In this document: piece after piece, positions 5,076 through 7,053 of the stretch
How the letters are laid out: every line of letters begins with the position of its first letter
Position numbering within the stretch: the first letter of the stretch is position 1
Assembly (NCBI GenBank): GCA_964516765.1
Contig: CAZEWZ010000041.1
Span: 1-7,053 of the forward strand
Direction: 5' to 3'
DNA length: 7,053 bases
DNA from: CAZEWZ01 sp964516765
Lineage (GTDB): Bacteria > Bacteroidota > Bacteroidia > Flavobacteriales > UBA7430
The notes under the pieces: generated by a model
Database searches by the model: none
What the model saw: only the letters and a program-made list of their open reading frames with translations
What the model was told of the DNA's origin: nothing
Position numbers and translations under genes: made by a program

Positions 5076-6131
5076 TTAACTATTTTTTAATACCCAAAGT
5101 TGTACCTCTTCTAAACTTCGCCAATATTGATTTCTTTTGGTTTTTTTTGAGGCTTCTTTCACCGATTTTTTATAACACTTATCTAATTTAAATCTGTTAA
5201 ATTTTGATAACTCATGCTCAATGGGGTTTTCATTTGTTAGTTTTGATATCTGTCCTAGGTTAGAAAAAATAATGATTAGGGTTCCTTTAGGTAAGAGTCT
5301 TTTTTTTGCCTGTGAAAAAAAATCTGGAAATAACTTCTGATCATAATAGATGGCCTTATCCATTGAGTTAGAATTATGAGTTTGTGGAAGCCATGGTGGG
5401 TTAAATACAATCAATTCACTCTTGTTTTCGTATTTACCAAATAGATGACCACAGTCCAGTTCAATTTTTCTAGATAATCTAGTTTCAGAAATAAATTCTT
5501 TCATTCCCATAATTGCATTTGGATTTATATCTGTTGCATATACTTTCTGAAAATTATATTTCATCAATTGAAGTGATAGTACACCACTTCCTACTCCAAT
5601 ATCCATTGCTGATTTCTTTTCTCCTTTATATCGTTTCAGCCAATTATCGAAGAGTATTAAATGTTCAAATCGGGTTGGGAAATATGTTCCATAGTAGGGA
5701 TGAATTTTATTGCGAAGTACTGGGATCGAAACACCTTTTTCATACCATTGCCATGAACTATTCATTCCTTGTATTTGAGGAAAGCTTAGGCAGAAATGAT
5801 TATTTTCAGGATATAGCTTTTTTAACCATCCAATGCTTGGTGATTTATTCACTAAAAGTTTTTGGTTAACTACTTCTAATAAGATTAAATTAGAAAGCTT
5901 AAAGTACTCTGCACGATAAGCTTGCTGCTCTTTGAATGATTTAGTAGGTAATTTTAACTTTAAATATTTATGTATTTCTTTAAGTAGGAAAAGACCTTCA
6001 CTGTAAAATCCTCTGATTATTATAGCTCTCCCATCTTGTAAATGATTTATTGTGTATCTTATATCTGTATGTTTTGAATATAATAATAGTTTTTCGTCTA
6101 CTTCAATTGCCTCTGGTTTATTAATAGTCAT
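5076..6131 (-). CDS. Class I SAM-dependent methyltransferase (N6-adenine/N5-glutamine type, NPPW motif)
   Basis: The 351-residue protein has a C-terminal Rossmann methyltransferase fold. Visible motifs are AMDIGVGSGVLSLQL (175-189, SAM-binding motif I), YATDIN (198-203, with Asp201 expected to contact the SAM ribose) and NPPW (244-247). The NPPW motif is typical of enzymes that methylate a planar nitrogen, such as HemK/PrmC-type glutamine or RsmC/RlmG-like and adenine-N6 methyltransferases. A conserved-looking HPYYGTYFPTR segment (144-154) precedes the fold, as in MTS-type proteins. The first 140 residues have no motif I recognise and may bind the substrate. The C-terminal part (310-335) is very basic, which would fit RNA contact. 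The substrate is uncertain. The gene stands alone, convergent to the RluA-family gene with a 45-bp gap. Confidence 0.88.
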   Translation of the reverse strand: MTINKPEAIEVDEKLLLYSKHTDIRYTINHLQDGRAIIIRGFYSEGLFLLKEIHKYLKLKLPTKSFKEQQAYRAEYFKLSNLILLEVVNQKLLVNKSPSIGWLKKLYPENNHFCLSFPQIQGMNSSWQWYEKGVSIPVLRNKIHPYYGTYFPTRFEHLILFDNWLKRYKGEKKSAMDIGVGSGVLSLQLMKYNFQKVYATDINPNAIMGMKEFISETRLSRKIELDCGHLFGKYENKSELIVFNPPWLPQTHNSNSMDKAIYYDQKLFPDFFSQAKKRLLPKGTLIIIFSNLGQISKLTNENPIEHELSKFNRFKLDKCYKKSVKEASKKTKRNQYWRSLEEVQLWVLKNS

Positions 6132-6309
6132 AGTGAGTATACATTTTTGATAATCTAAGCAATCCTTTTTGACTTTGAACGGTTTCTATTTTAAAATACT
6201 TAATTTGAATTTCATTAGAGCTCTCAGCGTTATTTTTTATTCATTTAAGGCTTTGATTACATTCTATTTAAGTGTTTAGATATTCTACTGCTACTTTTTT
6301 CAATTTTTA
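6132..6309. other. AT-rich divergent intergenic region without a recognised gene
   Basis: The stretch separates the minus-strand methyltransferase gene from the plus-strand repeat-protein gene. I see no ORF of credible length, no RNA gene and no good TAnnTTTG box for the minus-strand gene. A GTATAC palindrome (6137-6142) lies close to its start codon. Confidence 0.45.
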
Positions 6310-6324
6310 CACAATTTGATTGTG
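6310..6324. promoter_or_regulatory. Interrupted palindrome, possible operator
   Basis: CACAAT (6310-6315) and ATTGTG (6319-6324) are perfect inverted repeats separated by TTG. The centre lies about 38 bases upstream of the -7 box at 6355-6362, a position where an activator or repressor dimer could act. A 15-base symmetric site in AT-rich DNA may also be chance, and no regulator gene is present in the window. Confidence 0.35.
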
Positions 6325-6354
6325 ATTTTATGTGTATTTTTTCATTTCCATTTG

Positions 6355-6362
6355 TATATTTG
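6355..6362 (+). promoter_or_regulatory. Bacteroidota-type -7 element for the 6385 gene
   Basis: TATATTTG is an exact TAnnTTTG match. It ends 22 bases before the ATG at 6385, implying transcription start near 6367 and a leader of about 18 bases. A convincing TTTG -33 box is not seen at the usual distance, which may mean activator dependence. The same octamer is the -7 box of the minus-strand gene at 1333. Confidence 0.6.
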
Positions 6363-6384
6363 GAAAAAATTCAACACAAATTAA

Positions 6385-7053
6385 ATGAGATCAATTTTTT
6401 GCATTTTTGCTTCACTTTTTATTAGCACAAATTTATTTGCACAGGCTAATGGCTGTCTTGACTCTTTAGCTTGTAATTTTGACATTACTGCAACCGAAGA
6501 TTCTGGATTGTGTGAATATGCTACCGAGAATTATGATTGTGATGATGTCTGTTTAAATGATACAGATTCTGATGGAGTTTGTGACGAGTTAGAAGATTGT
6601 CCTAATCTAGATTTTATAGCTACAAATACAGGATTAAACATGACTATTCTTATGACGGGTCCATCTATTGCGACCCTCAATGAGATAGGTAACGGTTTTA
6701 TTGGAGTTTTCTACACAGATGATAATGGACTTTTAATCTGCGGAGGGAAACAGACCTTTGAAGGATCATCTACTCAGATTGCTGCATGGGCAGATGATGC
6801 TACGACCGATGAAAAAGATGGTTTTACTGATGGAGATAGTTTGATTTGGAAATTTGAGGATTTAGATGGGAATCAGTTTGATATTTCAACCGATTATTTA
6901 GAGAACACATATGAAGCTCTGGATGTTGTAATTATATTATCGATTGCATATTCTGCTGTCCCATGTTTATGTATAAATGATACAGATTTAGATGGCGTGT
7001 GCGATGAGTTAGAAGTTGTAGGATGTACAGATATAATCGGATGTAATTATGAT
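6385..7053 (+). CDS. Secreted cysteine-rich repeat protein, calcium-binding-type repeats (3' end outside window)
   Basis: The frame from ATG 6385 stays open for 223 codons to the right edge, so the protein is incomplete. It starts with a Sec signal peptide (SIFCIFASLFISTNLFAQ, residues 3-20). Then come a GCLDSLACNFD unit (23-33), an acidic DTDSDGVCDELEDC unit (59-72) like thrombospondin type 3 calcium loops, and a domain of about 115 residues (75-190, with AAWADDATTDEKDGF near its centre). It then restarts with CINDTDLDGVCDELE (196-210) and GCTDIIGCNYD (213-223). Such GCTD/CNYD arrays are typical of long extracellular proteins of marine Flavobacteriia that end in a T9SS sorting domain; that end is not visible here. 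The ligand of the middle domain is unknown. The gene probably has its own promoter (6355-6362). Confidence 0.85.
   Translation, partial: MRSIFCIFASLFISTNLFAQANGCLDSLACNFDITATEDSGLCEYATENYDCDDVCLNDTDSDGVCDELEDCPNLDFIATNTGLNMTILMTGPSIATLNEIGNGFIGVFYTDDNGLLICGGKQTFEGSSTQIAAWADDATTDEKDGFTDGDSLIWKFEDLDGNQFDISTDYLENTYEALDVVIILSIAYSAVPCLCINDTDLDGVCDELEVVGCTDIIGCNYD
6451..7053 (+). repeat. Repeated GC(L/T)D and DTDxDGVCDELE units inside the secreted protein gene
   Basis: The 16-codon unit at 6550-6597 recurs at 6970-7017 with three changed residues (L to I, S to L, D to V) and synonymous third-base differences. The 11-residue GCxD...CN(F/Y)D unit at 6451-6483 recurs at 7021-7053. The order is not strictly tandem, because a domain of about 115 residues lies between. 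The synonymous drift indicates old duplications under protein-level selection rather than recent slippage. Confidence 0.75.

Noticed and set aside
5513..5869. 118-codon plus-strand ORF inside the methyltransferase gene
   Set aside because: It is antisense to a gene with clear SAM-binding and NPPW motifs; its hydrophobic composition is what antisense reading of AT-rich coding DNA produces.
1..7053. CRISPR array, insertion sequence, tRNA/rRNA genes or toxin-antitoxin system
   Set aside because: I found no regularly spaced direct repeats, transposase motifs, terminal inverted repeats, RNA gene folds or recognisable toxin-antitoxin pair on either strand.

Overview
The window reads as a chromosomal segment from an AT-rich member of the Bacteroidota, most likely a (marine-type) Flavobacteriales bacterium. 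The evidence is: lipoprotein and secreted-protein genes with Bacteroidota-style signal peptides; a Kazal-like, cysteine-rich secreted protein ending in a type IX secretion (T9SS)-like sorting domain; a GC(T/L)D...CN(F/Y)D and DTDxDGVCDELE repeat protein; perfect TAnnTTTG (-7) promoter elements; and A-rich starts with no convincing Shine-Dalgarno sequence. The genus cannot be fixed from the sequence.

Layout. Positions 2-127 hold the last 41 codons of an unidentified gene. It is followed on the same strand by a small lipoprotein gene (198-605). A minus-strand NTF2/SnoaL-like lipoprotein gene (842-1333) has its own perfect -7 box (1354-1361) and a strong intrinsic terminator (711-752). Divergent from it is an unrecognised cytosolic protein gene (1426-1848). 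After that comes a tiny basic-protein ORF that seems broken by a one-base deletion in a T run (1905-2038). Next are an SPFH/prohibitin-type lipoprotein gene (2239-3012) with a clear terminator (3061-3088), the Kazal/VWC-like T9SS cargo gene (3303-4280), and an RluA-family pseudouridine synthase gene that must start at a non-ATG codon (4344-5030). Convergent to that is a class I SAM-dependent methyltransferase gene (5076-6131, minus). The window ends inside a second large cysteine-rich, calcium-repeat secreted protein gene (6385-7053, open at the right edge) with a perfect -7 promoter box.

How the genes work together. I see no obvious multi-gene system. Most genes look like single transcription units with frequent strand changes. 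The shared theme is the cell envelope: three lipoproteins and two secreted Cys-rich proteins. Two further genes encode likely RNA- or protein-modifying enzymes. The most unusual points are the frameshifted mini-ORF, the three-module Kazal/VWC-like secreted protein, the interrupted palindrome upstream of the last gene's promoter, and the orphan gene at 1426. I did not find a convincing novel defence, mobile or CRISPR-like system.
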